Notes: a model not told the origin generated them from the sequence alone. 64,000 nucleotides of DNA from JAABRB01 sp963735025 (GCA_963735025.1 CAVTJG010000009.1:1178001-1242000); one strand, 5' to 3'. Positions 1 through 7,828 are shown, counted from the stretch's first letter. Numbers and translations are program-made.

Positions 1-1
1 C

Positions 2-91
2 AACAACCGGATCACCGCGGCGGTGCTCTGGGGAATCGTCGCGCTCTTCTTTTTTGCAATCATAGCGAAGTACGTGTTCCTCACCCAATGA
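2..91 (+). CDS. C-terminal fragment of a small membrane protein, probable cytochrome oxidase small assembly protein
   Basis: An open frame enters from the left edge and ends at 91, overlapping the ctaG start codon by an ATGA junction. The visible 29 residues are mostly one hydrophobic helix (Val-Leu-Trp-Gly-Ile-Val-Ala-Leu-Phe) followed by a short Lys-Tyr tail. Betaproteobacterial cox operons usually carry a roughly 40-residue single-helix protein between ctaD and ctaG, and position, length and topology fit. The N-terminus is outside the window, so the assignment rests on context. Confidence 0.5.
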   Translation, partial: NNRITAAVLWGIVALFFFAIIAKYVFLTQ

Positions 92-639
92 GCCTGGCGG
101 CGGAAAACCGGAAGCTGCTCCTTAAGCTCACCGTCGTCGCGGTGGGAATGTTCGGATTCGGCTTTGCGATGGTGCCGTTCTACAAGGCGATCTGCGACGT
201 GACCGGCCTCAACAATCTGCTCAACGCAGACCGGGCACCAGTCAATACCCAGGTCGACATGTCGCGGGCGGTCACCTTCGAATTCGATGCGAACACCCGG
301 GGAACGGATCTCAAGTTCAAACCCTTGCAACGCAGCATCGACATGCACCCGGGCGAAATGGTCGTGGTCGAATTCGAGATCGAGAACCGGTCGAGCGTGC
401 CGGTCGTGGGCCAGGCGATTCCCAGCTACGGACCGAAGGCCGCGGCTTCGTATGTGCGTAAATTGGAATGCTTCTGCTTCCGCCAGCAACATCTGGCGCC
501 GGGCGAAGTCCGCAGGATGCCGGTGCAGTTCGTGCTCGACGGCGACGTGCCGGCCGACGTCAATACCATCACCTTGTCGTACACATACTTCGAGGTGAAC
601 GCCGCGGCGGCGGCTCCACGCGCCGGTGGCGCAGGCTGA
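88..639 (+). CDS. ctaG: Cytochrome c oxidase assembly protein CtaG/Cox11
   Basis: This 183-residue protein is the Cox11-type copper chaperone that delivers copper to the CuB site of oxidase subunit I. It has one N-terminal membrane helix (residues about 10–30), a conserved Cys at 36 just after it, and the Cox11 signature Cys-Phe-Cys-Phe at 128–131, the copper-binding pair, in a periplasmic beta-rich domain. Length matches the family. It starts inside the stop of the upstream small gene and is followed two bases later by the DUF2970 gene, so the genes are translationally coupled within the cox operon. Confidence 0.95.
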   Translation: MSLAAENRKLLLKLTVVAVGMFGFGFAMVPFYKAICDVTGLNNLLNADRAPVNTQVDMSRAVTFEFDANTRGTDLKFKPLQRSIDMHPGEMVVVEFEIENRSSVPVVGQAIPSYGPKAAASYVRKLECFCFRQQHLAPGEVRRMPVQFVLDGDVPADVNTITLSYTYFEVNAAAAAPRAGGAG

Positions 640-641
640 GG

Positions 642-857
642 ATGAGCTACGTGGCGGCCAACTCCGGCGATTCACAGCGGCGCGCCACGCCCCTGCAGGC
701 CGCGAAGACGGTGTTCTGGGCATTTTTCGGGGTGCGGCGCGGTAAGGATCACGCGTCGGTCACGCTCACGCCGCTGCAGATCGTCGCGGCTGCCGTGATC
801 GGAGCGGTGCTATTCGTCGTGACGATCGTGTCGGTCGTCCATCTCGTGACCCGCTGA
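642..857 (+). CDS. DUF2970 small membrane protein of the cox operon
   Basis: The 71-residue product starts at the ATG two bases after ctaG stops. The first half is polar, with a Thr-Val-Phe-Trp-Ala-Phe-Phe-Gly motif. The second half is one membrane helix (residues about 45–68) ending Val-His-Leu-Val-Thr-Arg. Short proteins of this kind, DUF2970, sit between ctaG and ctaE in many betaproteobacteria. Their role in oxidase biogenesis is inferred only from position. Confidence 0.8.
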   Translation: MSYVAANSGDSQRRATPLQAAKTVFWAFFGVRRGKDHASVTLTPLQIVAAAVIGAVLFVVTIVSVVHLVTR

Positions 858-925
858 TCGCGGGACGAGTGCGGCAAACAGAAAAGCAGGCACCAAGAGA
901 AACGAGCTCTTTCGAGGAGAAACGC

Positions 926-1792
926 ATGGCAAGCACCACCCACTCGGCCGGACATTACTACCTTCCGGCGCCATCGAAATGGCCGATCACGGCGGCAAGC
1001 GCCATGCTCTGCCTCGGGTTTGGCGCGGCGCTGACGGTCAACCACCTGACGCTCGGCTATGTGCTGCTCGCGATTGGCCTCGCCATCTTCGCGTTCATGC
1101 TTTTCGGCTGGTTCGGCACGGTAGCGCACGAGTCCGAGGGTGGCCGCTTCAATCAGCAGGTGGACACCTCGTTCCGCTGGGGCATGAGCTGGTTCATTTT
1201 CTCCGAGGTGATGTTCTTTGCCGCCTTTTTCGGCGCGCTCTTCTACATTCGCACCTTCTCCATTCCGTGGCTTTCGGATCCCGAGAACAAGCTGCTTTGG
1301 CCCGACTATTCGGGCACCTGGCCCGCCTCCGGATTCGGACCGGCCAACGTCGGCGATCAATTCACGCCGATCGAGGCGTTCGGCCTGCCAGCGATCAACA
1401 CGCTGCTGCTGCTGACCTCCGGCGTCACCGTCACGATCGCACACTGGGCACTCAAGGTGAACAAGCGCGGGGCGCTGATCGGCTGGCTGGCCGCGACGAT
1501 CGCGCTGGGCGTCACATTCTTGTTCGTCCAGGCGTACGAGTACGGGCATGCCTACCACGCGTTCAACCTGAAGCTCACCACCGGCGTGTTCGGGTCGACC
1601 TTCTTCATGCTGACCGGCTTTCACGGCTTTCACGTCACGGTCGGGTGCATCATGCTCATGGTCATCCTCGGGCGCTCGATTGCCGGCCACTTCAAGCCCG
1701 AGCATCACTTCGGCTTCGAAGGGGTCGCGTGGTACTGGCACTTCGTCGACGTCGTGTGGCTGCTGCTCTTCATACTGGTCTACTGGCTCTGA
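926..1792 (+). CDS. ctaE: Cytochrome c oxidase subunit III
   Basis: This is subunit III of an aa3-type cytochrome c oxidase, 288 residues with seven membrane helices, the usual length for the short bacterial form. The ATG at 926 is chosen over an in-frame codon at 869 because a GAGGAGA ribosome site lies just upstream and the N-terminus then matches the family (His-Tyr-Tyr-Leu-Pro and Pro-Ser-x-Trp-Pro). Subunit III stabilises the core and feeds protons toward subunit I. It is the last plus-strand gene before a strong terminator at 1861–1889, so it closes the structural cox operon. Confidence 0.96.
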   Translation: MASTTHSAGHYYLPAPSKWPITAASAMLCLGFGAALTVNHLTLGYVLLAIGLAIFAFMLFGWFGTVAHESEGGRFNQQVDTSFRWGMSWFIFSEVMFFAAFFGALFYIRTFSIPWLSDPENKLLWPDYSGTWPASGFGPANVGDQFTPIEAFGLPAINTLLLLTSGVTVTIAHWALKVNKRGALIGWLAATIALGVTFLFVQAYEYGHAYHAFNLKLTTGVFGSTFFMLTGFHGFHVTVGCIMLMVILGRSIAGHFKPEHHFGFEGVAWYWHFVDVVWLLLFILVYWL

Positions 1793-1860
1793 CGCGCGGC
1801 AGACCGGAAGCCGAACAACAAGGAGGAGGGGGATTGACCCCGGCAACGGGGCCTTGTGGC

Positions 1861-1889
1861 GCGCCGCACATCGTGCGGCGTCTTTTTTT
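1861..1889 (+). terminator. Rho-independent terminator of the cox operon
   Basis: An 8-bp perfect stem, CGCCGCAC (1862–1869) with GTGCGGCG (1873–1880), closes a three-base loop and is followed after two bases by seven T residues (1883–1889). It lies about 70 bases after ctaE and just before the convergent DUF2909 gene. The U-tract faces the plus strand. Confidence 0.9.
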
Positions 1890-1908
1890 GACCGTTGTGG
1901 ACCTGGAG

Positions 1909-2106
1909 TCAGCGTATCCGGTCGGTGATGAATCCGAGGTAGTAGCTCGCCATCAGGATCAGGAAAAGCGTGATCGAGAGCCCCACCCGCAATGCGAGCG
2001 CCTTCACCGTGCGCATGGACTGGCCGCGATCCTTAACCAGGTAAAAGAGGGCCGAGCCGAGCGAAAGCACGATCAGCACGAGCATTGCGATGACGAAATA
2101 ACGCAT
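1909..2106 (-). CDS. Twin-transmembrane DUF2909 protein
   Basis: The 65-residue product has two hydrophobic helices (about residues 3–23 and 40–60) joined by a short basic loop with Lys-Asp-Arg-Gly. This is the DUF2909 (twin-transmembrane) family found beside SURF1 in cox clusters of betaproteobacteria. It is encoded opposite to the flanking cox genes, in the gap between ctaE and SURF1. An in-frame upstream extension runs into SURF1 antisense and was not used. Its function is unknown; oxidase maturation is suggested only by neighbourhood. Confidence 0.8.
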   Translation of the reverse strand: MRYFVIAMLVLIVLSLGSALFYLVKDRGQSMRTVKALALRVGLSITLFLILMASYYLGFITDRIR

Positions 2107-2169
2107 GGCGATTGACCCGTTGCAGTGTCTGCAGTGTAGCCGAACGCGAATCTCGCGGGTGCAGCCGTC

Positions 2170-2904
2170 ATGAAGTCTTCCTTGCCTTGGACCTTTCGCC
2201 CGCGGATCGTCATGACGGTGCTGGCCGCGGCGTCTTGCGTGCTGTTCATCTCGCTCGGAAACTGGCAGTTGCGCCGCGCAGCGGAGAAGGAGGCGACGCA
2301 GGCGCAACGCGAAATGCGGGCAAGCGAAGCGCCCCTGATGCTCCCCGGGCGGCCGGTCGACGCCGAAGCCTGGGCGTGGCGGCGCGTCGAAGTGCGCGGA
2401 CAGTTCGTCGATCAGCGCACCATATTCGTCGACAACCGTACGCGTGCGGGCCGGCCGGGCTACGAAGTGGTCACGCCGGTGCGCATTGCGGGGACCGATC
2501 TGCACGTGCTCGTGAATCGCGGCTGGATCGCACAAGGGCCCACCAGGGATGCGTTACCCTCCGTGCATGCACCGGCAGGCCCAGTGAACCTGCTGGGCAT
2601 CGCAGTCCTGCCGCCGGCGCGGGTCTTCGGACTCGGCGATTCCGCCCCAGCAGGCCCGGTGTGGCCGCATCTGGATCTCGCTCGATTTCACGCGTGGTCG
2701 GGGTTGGCCCTGCAACCAATCGTGGTACTGCAGACGAGCAAGCTGGACGGTGAACTGCAGGACGACGGGCTGTTGCGGCAATGGCCGCGCGAGGAGTCGG
2801 GTGCCGCGAAGCACCGCGCCTACGCTTTCCAGTGGTACATCTTTGCACTCTTGACGGTGATTCTCTATGTCGCACTCAACCTCAAACGCATCCGCAGCAG
2901 TTGA
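2170..2904 (+). CDS. SURF1 family cytochrome oxidase biogenesis protein
   Basis: The 244-residue protein has the SURF1 layout: an N-terminal helix (about 15–32) with the Gly-Asn-Trp-Gln-Leu motif, a periplasmic domain containing Asn-Arg-Gly-Trp-Ile (about 117–121), and a C-terminal helix after Tyr-Ala-Phe-Gln-Trp-Tyr. SURF1 helps insert heme A into oxidase subunit I. The gene overlaps the next one by 38 bases in a different frame, which suggests tight coupling. Confidence 0.93.
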   Translation: MKSSLPWTFRPRIVMTVLAAASCVLFISLGNWQLRRAAEKEATQAQREMRASEAPLMLPGRPVDAEAWAWRRVEVRGQFVDQRTIFVDNRTRAGRPGYEVVTPVRIAGTDLHVLVNRGWIAQGPTRDALPSVHAPAGPVNLLGIAVLPPARVFGLGDSAPAGPVWPHLDLARFHAWSGLALQPIVVLQTSKLDGELQDDGLLRQWPREESGAAKHRAYAFQWYIFALLTVILYVALNLKRIRSS

Positions 2905-3475
2905 TCCGGTCGCGCGCAGGCGTAGCCGGATCACACTGTCGCTGATCTTCGCGGTGGCTGTCGCGCCGTTTGCGCTCGCGTGGATCGCGTACCTGTTCTG
3001 GGAGCCGGAGCGGCACATCAACCACGGTGAGCTGATCGAACCTCGCCCGTTGCCGGCTGTGCCGCTCAAACGGCTTGACGGAAAACCCTTCCGCCTCGAA
3101 GAGTACAGGGGCAAATGGGTAATGCTGCATGCAGACCGCGGGGCTTGCGGCGAGCCTTGCCAAAAGCAGCTCTACTACATGCGCCAGGTGCGCCTCGCGC
3201 AGGGTGCCAATCGCGACCGTATCGAGCGGGTGTGGCTGATCACCGACGATCGGGCGCCTTCGCCCGAGATCGCAGCGCTGGTCGACGACGTTGCGCTCGT
3301 TCGGGCAGGGGGCTCGGCACTGGTTGCTGCGCTTCCGGCGCCGCGCGCTCCCAGCGATCACATTTACCTCGTCGACCCGCTCGGCAATCTGATGCTCCGG
3401 TTTCCGCGGGATCCCGATCCGAAAGGGATTCTCAAGGATCTGCAACGGCTGCTGAAGGTCTCGCGAATCGGCTGA
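2867..3475 (+). CDS. Membrane-anchored SCO-like thioredoxin-fold protein
   Basis: The 202-residue protein has one membrane helix (about 22–45) and then a thioredoxin-like domain. It keeps a Cys-x3-Cys pair (Cys94 and Cys98) and a distal Asp-His (His165) before Ile-Tyr-Leu-Val-Asp-Pro, the same three ligands that bind copper in SCO proteins. The usual Pro after the second Cys is replaced by Gln. This type lies between SURF1 and ctaA in betaproteobacterial cox clusters. A role in CuA assembly or as a thiol reductase is inferred. It overlaps SURF1 by 38 bases, and ctaB follows directly. Confidence 0.8.
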   Translation: MSHSTSNASAAVDPVARRRSRITLSLIFAVAVAPFALAWIAYLFWEPERHINHGELIEPRPLPAVPLKRLDGKPFRLEEYRGKWVMLHADRGACGEPCQKQLYYMRQVRLAQGANRDRIERVWLITDDRAPSPEIAALVDDVALVRAGGSALVAALPAPRAPSDHIYLVDPLGNLMLRFPRDPDPKGILKDLQRLLKVSRIG

Positions 3476-3514
3476 GGTGTGCGTGATAAAATCCAGGCTC
3501 TTCCGGTGCCGGCC

Positions 3515-4426
3515 ATGACCGCGACAACTTTTCGCGCCAAGTCCTCCAAGTCCCATCTCCTGCGGCAGTTCTACGAGCTGACCAAGCCGCGGGTCGTCTC
3601 CCTGATCGTCTTCTGTGCGGTCATCGGTATGCTCTTGGCCGTCCCTGCGGGGCAGTGGGTCTCGCTCCGAGTGCTGCTCACTGCCACGCTCGGGATCGCT
3701 CTGGTGGCGGGCGCGGCCGCGGCGGTGAACTGTCTGATCGAGCAGAAAGTCGATGCGGTCATGGCGAGGACGCGGGCCCGCCCGTTACCGCGCGGGGAGC
3801 TCACCTCACTGCAGACGCTGGTCTTTGCGGGCGCAGTCGGAGGACTCGGTCTCTGGTTGCTGTACGACTTCGTCAATCCGCTCACCATGTGGCTCACGCT
3901 CGGCACGTTCGTGGGCTACGCTATCGTCTACACGGTCGTGCTGAAACCGCTCACCCCGCAGAACATCGTGATTGGCGGCGCGTCGGGCGCCATGCCGCCG
4001 GTGCTCGGGTGGGCCGCGGTCACCGGCGACATCGGCACCGAGGCGCTGCTGCTGTTCCTGATCATTTTCGCGTGGACTCCCCCGCATTTCTGGGCATTGG
4101 CGCTGTATCGCACGCAGGATTACGCCAAGGCCGGTCTGCCCATGCTGCCCGTGACGCACGGCCGGAAGTACACGCAACTGCAGGTGTTGCTGTATACGCT
4201 CATCCTGTTTGCGTGCAGCCTGTTGCCTTTCGCCTACGGCATGAGCGGCTGGCTGTATCTCATCGCGGCAGTGGTGCTGGGCGGAATCTTCATCGCCTAC
4301 GCGGTCGGGCTATACGCGCGCTACAGCGACGCGCTTGCGCGCCGCACGTTCAGGTATTCGATCCTCTACCTTGCGCTCGTGTTCGCGGTGCTGCTGATCG
4401 ACCATTACATCCAGCTGCCGGGGTGA
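3515..4426 (+). CDS. ctaB: Protoheme IX farnesyltransferase (heme O synthase)
   Basis: CtaB/CyoE adds a farnesyl group to heme B to give heme O, the precursor of the heme A in aa3 oxidases. The 304-residue UbiA-type protein has about eight or nine helices and the prenyl-diphosphate motif running from Asn72 through Asp80, Met83 and Arg-Thr to Arg-x-Arg-Pro90. A GTG at 3479 is in frame and would add 12 residues; the ATG at 3515 is preferred because family members begin shortly before the Leu-Thr-Lys-Pro-Arg segment. The stop overlaps the start of the following SCO gene. Heme A synthase would normally stand just before this gene and is not there. Confidence 0.94.
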   Translation: MTATTFRAKSSKSHLLRQFYELTKPRVVSLIVFCAVIGMLLAVPAGQWVSLRVLLTATLGIALVAGAAAAVNCLIEQKVDAVMARTRARPLPRGELTSLQTLVFAGAVGGLGLWLLYDFVNPLTMWLTLGTFVGYAIVYTVVLKPLTPQNIVIGGASGAMPPVLGWAAVTGDIGTEALLLFLIIFAWTPPHFWALALYRTQDYAKAGLPMLPVTHGRKYTQLQVLLYTLILFACSLLPFAYGMSGWLYLIAAVVLGGIFIAYAVGLYARYSDALARRTFRYSILYLALVFAVLLIDHYIQLPG

Positions 4427-5004
4427 TGATCCGTCTCGCAGCCATTCTCCTCACGCTGGGCCTCGTCGCGTGCGGCCCGCAAAAGCCGCAGTTCAACAAC
4501 ACCGACATCACGGGCGCCGACTACGGCAAGTCGCTGCAGCTTGCAGACCAGAACGGAAAGGTGCGCACGCTCGCCGATTTCAAGGGGAGCGCCGTGCTGG
4601 TGTTCTTCGGATACACCCAGTGCCCGGACGTCTGCCCCACGACGCTGGCGGAAATGAAGGCGGTCAAGAATCTGCTGGGCGAAGACGGCAAGCGCTTCCA
4701 GGTACTTTTCGTGACTGTGGATCCCGAGCGCGACACCGCGGAATTGCTCGGCCAGTACATGGCCGCGTTCGACCCCACTTTCCTCGGCCTGCGGGGCGAT
4801 GCGGAATCGACCGCCAAGGTCGCCAAGGACTTCAAGGTGTTCTACCAGAAGGTGCCGGGCAGCACTCCCGACACTTATTCGATGGACCACACCGCGGGAA
4901 GCTACATTTTCGACCCGCAAGGGCGGCTGCGCCTCTACGTTCGCCACGGCCAACCAGCCGACAAGGTTGCCGCTGACATCAAGCTCCTGCTCGCCGGAAA
5001 CTGA
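4426..5004 (+). CDS. SCO1/SenC family copper chaperone lipoprotein
   Basis: This 192-residue protein supplies copper to the CuA centre of oxidase subunit II. It begins with a lipoprotein signal (Leu-Val-Ala-Cys, Cys16) and has the SCO motif Cys66-Pro-Asp-Val-Cys70-Pro plus the distal copper ligand His155 in Met-Asp-His-Thr-Ala-Gly. The ATG at 4426 shares a base with the ctaB stop, so the two are translationally coupled. It is the last recognisable cox assembly gene; a non-coding stretch follows up to rpoH. Confidence 0.93.
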   Translation: MIRLAAILLTLGLVACGPQKPQFNNTDITGADYGKSLQLADQNGKVRTLADFKGSAVLVFFGYTQCPDVCPTTLAEMKAVKNLLGEDGKRFQVLFVTVDPERDTAELLGQYMAAFDPTFLGLRGDAESTAKVAKDFKVFYQKVPGSTPDTYSMDHTAGSYIFDPQGRLRLYVRHGQPADKVAADIKLLLAGN

Positions 5005-5317
5005 TACGCCTTGAAATAGCCGTCCTCCCAGCCCGGCGGTCGGAATGGAAAGCGGGTGAGCGGCCATGCCCGTCCTGCGCCTAGGGCCGCAGCCGTTGCC
5101 CTCCTGCGGGGGAAACGATGCGGAGGCGGCCCTCCTCCTCGCTGGCCGGTTTGCGGCGGGCAGTCATCGATAGCAAATTCAAACGGCGTGCTTTGCGCCA
5201 GAACGAATCGCCTCGGCCTCAACTCGCCCTGCACTACGAGTTTGAGCGAACGCAAAACAAAACGCCCGGCGCGAGGCCGGGCGTCAGTTCATTTGCGAAA
5301 CGGATCGGGCGGGAAGA
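5005..5317. other. Intergenic region between the SCO gene and rpoH
   Basis: No reading frame here has recognisable protein character or a good ribosome site. The right end holds the rpoH terminator (5250–5283). The left part, about 5030–5160, is rich in short GC inverted segments, but I could not match it to any riboswitch or small RNA consensus I know. Confidence 0.5.
5250..5283 (-). terminator. Rho-independent terminator of rpoH
   Basis: The 8-bp stem CGCCCGGC (5263–5270) with GCCGGGCG (5276–5283) has a five-base loop. Read on the minus strand it is followed by a T-rich tail (TTTTGTTTTG, complement of 5253–5262). It lies about 35 bases beyond the rpoH stop. Confidence 0.85.
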
Positions 5318-6172
5318 TCAGTTTTCCGCGAGCGCGCCTCGCATCTTCTGCATCGCCTTGGACTCGATCTGGCGAATCCGCTCGGCGGAGACGTGGAACT
5401 CGTCCGCGAGATCCTGCAACGTGGCGCCATCCTTTTCCCGTAGCCAGCGTGTCTCGATGATGCGGCGGCTGCGCGGGTCGAGGCTCTCGAGCGCGCTGGC
5501 TAATCCATCCGCGCGGTTGCGCGCGTTTTCCTCGGCTTCCAGCACTTGGGATGGCTCGCCGGCTGGATCCGCGAGGTAGGCGATCGGGGCGTAGCTGCGC
5601 TCGTCGTCCTCATCGGTCGGCTCGAGCGACACCTCGCGACCCGCGAGACGGGTCTCCATCTCGGCGACGTCCTCGGGCTTGACGTTCAGCGTGTCCGCCA
5701 TGGCGTCGATCTCACCCTGCGAAAGCGGACCGAGACCCGGCTTCATGCTGCGCAGGTTGAAAAAGAGCTTGCGCTGCGCCTTTGTGGTGGCGATGCGCAC
5801 CAGCCGCCAGTTTCTCAGCACGAATTCGTGAATCTCGGCCTTGATCCAGTGGATCGCGAAGGACACGAGTCGCACGCCCCGGTCGGGGTCGAAGCGCTTC
5901 ACCGCCTTCATCAGGCCGATGTTGCCTTCCTGGATCAGGTCGGAATGCGGCAGGCCGTAACCAAGATAGCTACGGGCGATCGCGACCACCACGCGCAGGT
6001 GCGAGAGCACCAGCTCGCGGGCCGCGCCCAGATCCTCGCTGTCCCGATACCGGCGCGCGAGCTCCTGCTCGCGTTCGACGCTCAGCATCGGGAAGCGGTT
6101 TACCACCTGGACGTACTGATCCAGGCTTCCGACCGCGGATGGGACTGGCAGGTTCAGGCTATTAGCTGTCAC
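5318..6172 (-). CDS. rpoH: RNA polymerase sigma-32 (heat-shock) factor
   Basis: The 284-residue protein is RpoH. It carries region 2 with Asp-Leu-Ile-Gln-Glu-Gly-Asn (78–84), the diagnostic RpoH box Gln-Arg-Lys-Leu-Phe-Phe-Asn-Leu-Arg (133–141), and a region 4 helix-turn-helix near the C-terminus (Ser-Ala-Glu-Arg-Ile-Arg-Gln-Ile-Glu). The start is GTG with a GGAGGT ribosome site eight bases upstream. It directs transcription of chaperone and protease genes. The order ftsY-ftsE-ftsX-rpoH is conserved in proteobacteria. A CIRCE-like operator lies 29–55 bases upstream, implying an added HrcA layer of control. Confidence 0.97.
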   Translation of the reverse strand: MTANSLNLPVPSAVGSLDQYVQVVNRFPMLSVEREQELARRYRDSEDLGAARELVLSHLRVVVAIARSYLGYGLPHSDLIQEGNIGLMKAVKRFDPDRGVRLVSFAIHWIKAEIHEFVLRNWRLVRIATTKAQRKLFFNLRSMKPGLGPLSQGEIDAMADTLNVKPEDVAEMETRLAGREVSLEPTDEDDERSYAPIAYLADPAGEPSQVLEAEENARNRADGLASALESLDPRSRRIIETRWLREKDGATLQDLADEFHVSAERIRQIESKAMQKMRGALAEN

Positions 6173-6197
6173 TTCGGGTTACCTCCACTGACTGGTC

Positions 6198-6226
6198 ATT
6201 TTAGCAGTCTCATGGTTTGAGTGCTA
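6198..6226 (-). promoter_or_regulatory. Putative rpoH promoter inside the CIRCE element
   Basis: On the minus strand TGCTAAAAT (6206–6198) reads as an extended -10 (TGn plus TAAAAT). A weak -35 candidate TAGCAC (6226–6221) sits at 17-base spacing. Both lie within or touch the CIRCE arms, so HrcA binding would block polymerase. The -35 match is poor, so the element is called mainly on the -10 and its placement. Confidence 0.45.
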
Positions 6227-6227
6227 A
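6201..6227. promoter_or_regulatory. CIRCE-type HrcA operator upstream of rpoH
   Basis: The sequence TTAGCAGTC, nine spacer bases, then GAGTGCTAA matches the CIRCE consensus TTAGCACTC-N9-GAGTGCTAA at 17 of 18 arm positions, the single mismatch being G for C at 6207. It lies in the rpoH leader and promoter region and overlaps the proposed -10 element. CIRCE binds the heat-shock repressor HrcA, so rpoH itself is probably HrcA-controlled here. hrcA is not in the window. Confidence 0.88.
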
Positions 6228-6266
6228 CGGCGCCATTGGTTCACCCTACCCAGGTCAGGATGCGGG

Positions 6267-7175
6267 TCATTCCCTCCCTGGAGAATGTAAGTACCTACTT
6301 ACAGAAGCGTAGGCGCCAGCCCAGCCAATGGCCGCCGAAAAGACCAGCAAGGCGACCCAGTCCCGGAGCGGCAGGAGTATCAGCCGGAACTCGGAGCCAT
6401 ACGTTCGCGCGAGGTTGGTGACTTCGCGGTCCAGTAATGCGGCCATTCCCAGGATGATCGCGGCCGCCGCAGTCCCCCCCAGCAGGCCGAGCGTCGCGCC
6501 CTGGTAGAGAAACGGGCGGCGAATATAAGCGTCCGTCGCGCCGACCAGCCCGGCGAGCTCGATCTCGCTGCGTCGGGTGAGGATCTGCAGGCGAACGGCA
6601 TTGAACGTCACGGCAACGAGTCCGATCGCCAGCACGGCACCCAGCAGCGCAACCGCCAACCGGCCCAGCCGCAGCATCCCGCCGACACGCCGTGCCCAGG
6701 CTGCATCGAACTGGACCCGGGCGACCTTGGGCATGCTCCGCAGCCCGGCGGCGAGCTGCTCGGCTGCACCGGTCTCGCCCGGCGCGAGGTCGGCGACGAA
6801 TGCGTCCGGCAAGGGATTGGTCTTGAGGGTCGAGACGATGTCGGCAATACCGTCCGATTGCTGGATCGCGCGCAGTGCCTCGTCGCGCGGGACGAACCGA
6901 ACTGCGCGGACGCCGGGCGCGCGCTTCAGCTCCGCCGCCACCCGGTCCATCTCGGACTTGTCGGCGTCCATCGCGAAAAACACCGAGATCTGCGGTTCCG
7001 TACCGATCCGGTCTGAAAGGGCTCCGAGATTCTCCAGAATCAGGTATCCGCCCAGCGGGAGCGCCAGGGCAATGCCGACGGCAACGACGTTGAGCGCGAG
7101 CGCCAGAGGTGCGCGACCGAGTCGCCGCAATGACGCGGTGGCGCTTTGGGCGTGGTGGCGAATCCAGGGCGTCAC
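6267..7175 (-). CDS. ftsX: Cell division protein FtsX
   Basis: FtsX is the membrane partner of the ATPase FtsE; together they control peptidoglycan hydrolases at the septum. The 302-residue protein has the expected topology: a helix near residues 25–47, a periplasmic domain of about 120 residues, then three helices in the C-terminal third. The GTG start overlaps the ftsE stop in a GTGA junction, as is usual for this pair. It is followed by rpoH after a 94-base gap that contains the CIRCE element. Confidence 0.94.
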   Translation of the reverse strand: MTPWIRHHAQSATASLRRLGRAPLALALNVVAVGIALALPLGGYLILENLGALSDRIGTEPQISVFFAMDADKSEMDRVAAELKRAPGVRAVRFVPRDEALRAIQQSDGIADIVSTLKTNPLPDAFVADLAPGETGAAEQLAAGLRSMPKVARVQFDAAWARRVGGMLRLGRLAVALLGAVLAIGLVAVTFNAVRLQILTRRSEIELAGLVGATDAYIRRPFLYQGATLGLLGGTAAAAIILGMAALLDREVTNLARTYGSEFRLILLPLRDWVALLVFSAAIGWAGAYASVSRYLHSPGRE

Positions 7176-7828
7176 GACACCAGCCGACCGTGATCGAGCG
7201 CGATCGAGCGGGTTGCGTAGCGCTCGACGAGCGTCTGGTCGTGCGTCGCGACCAGCACGGTGACGCCGACCTGGTTGAATGCGCGGAAGATCTCCAGTAT
7301 CTCCAACGCGGAATCCGCGTCCAGGCTCGCGGTGGGCTCATCGGCGATCAGGATGGCGGGTCGGTTCACGACTGCGCGTGCCACGCAGAGACGCTGCTGC
7401 TCCCCGCCGGAAAGCGTTATCGGTTGTGCCTTTTCGCGGTCGAGCAGGCCGACCTTCGCGAGGGCGGCGCGCGCGCGGCGCGACGCCTCGCGCGGCGCCT
7501 GGCCGGTCACCTGCAGCGGAAACATCACGTTCTCGAATACCGTGCGGTCGTGCAGCAGCTTCTGATCCTGGAAGACGAGGCCGATGCTGCGGCGCAGATA
7601 GGGGATTGCGCGACTCCGCAATGCGCCGACATTCTGACCATTGATGAGCAGGGTACCGGACGTCGCGCGCTCGATTCCCGGAAGCAGCTTGAGAAGCGTC
7701 GTCTTGCCCGCTCCGGAATGGCCAGTGATAAAAACCATCGCGCCCGCTTCGATGCCAAACGACAAGTCACGGAGCGCCTCATGACCTCCGGGGTAGCGCT
7801 TATAGATGCGGCTGAGGCTGATGATCAT
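7172..7828 (-). CDS. ftsE: Cell division ATP-binding protein FtsE
   Basis: This 218-residue ABC-type ATPase partners FtsX. Walker A is Gly-His-Ser-Gly-Ala-Gly-Lys-Thr-Thr (36–44), the ABC signature Leu-Ser-Gly-Gly-Glu-Gln-Gln-Arg is at 139–146, and Walker B Ile-Leu-Ile-Ala-Asp-Glu-Pro is at 159–165. Length and motif spacing are standard. It lies between ftsY and ftsX on the same strand. Confidence 0.95.
   Translation of the reverse strand: MIISLSRIYKRYPGGHEALRDLSFGIEAGAMVFITGHSGAGKTTLLKLLPGIERATSGTLLINGQNVGALRSRAIPYLRRSIGLVFQDQKLLHDRTVFENVMFPLQVTGQAPREASRRARAALAKVGLLDREKAQPITLSGGEQQRLCVARAVVNRPAILIADEPTASLDADSALEILEIFRAFNQVGVTVLVATHDQTLVERYATRSIALDHGRLVS

Noticed and set aside
749..1846. A 365-codon minus-strand open frame across ctaE
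   Set aside because: It is antisense to a well-supported gene, rich in Arg, Glu and His, with no recognisable domain; this is a GC-rich shadow frame.
3479..3514. GTG at 3479 as the ctaB start
   Set aside because: It is in frame, but it adds residues unlike the family and the ATG at 3515 sits at the usual distance before the conserved Leu-Thr-Lys-Pro segment.
5030..5160. A riboswitch (cobalamin, TPP or similar) after the SCO gene
   Set aside because: The conserved cores of those riboswitches are not present on either strand, and no fitting gene follows.
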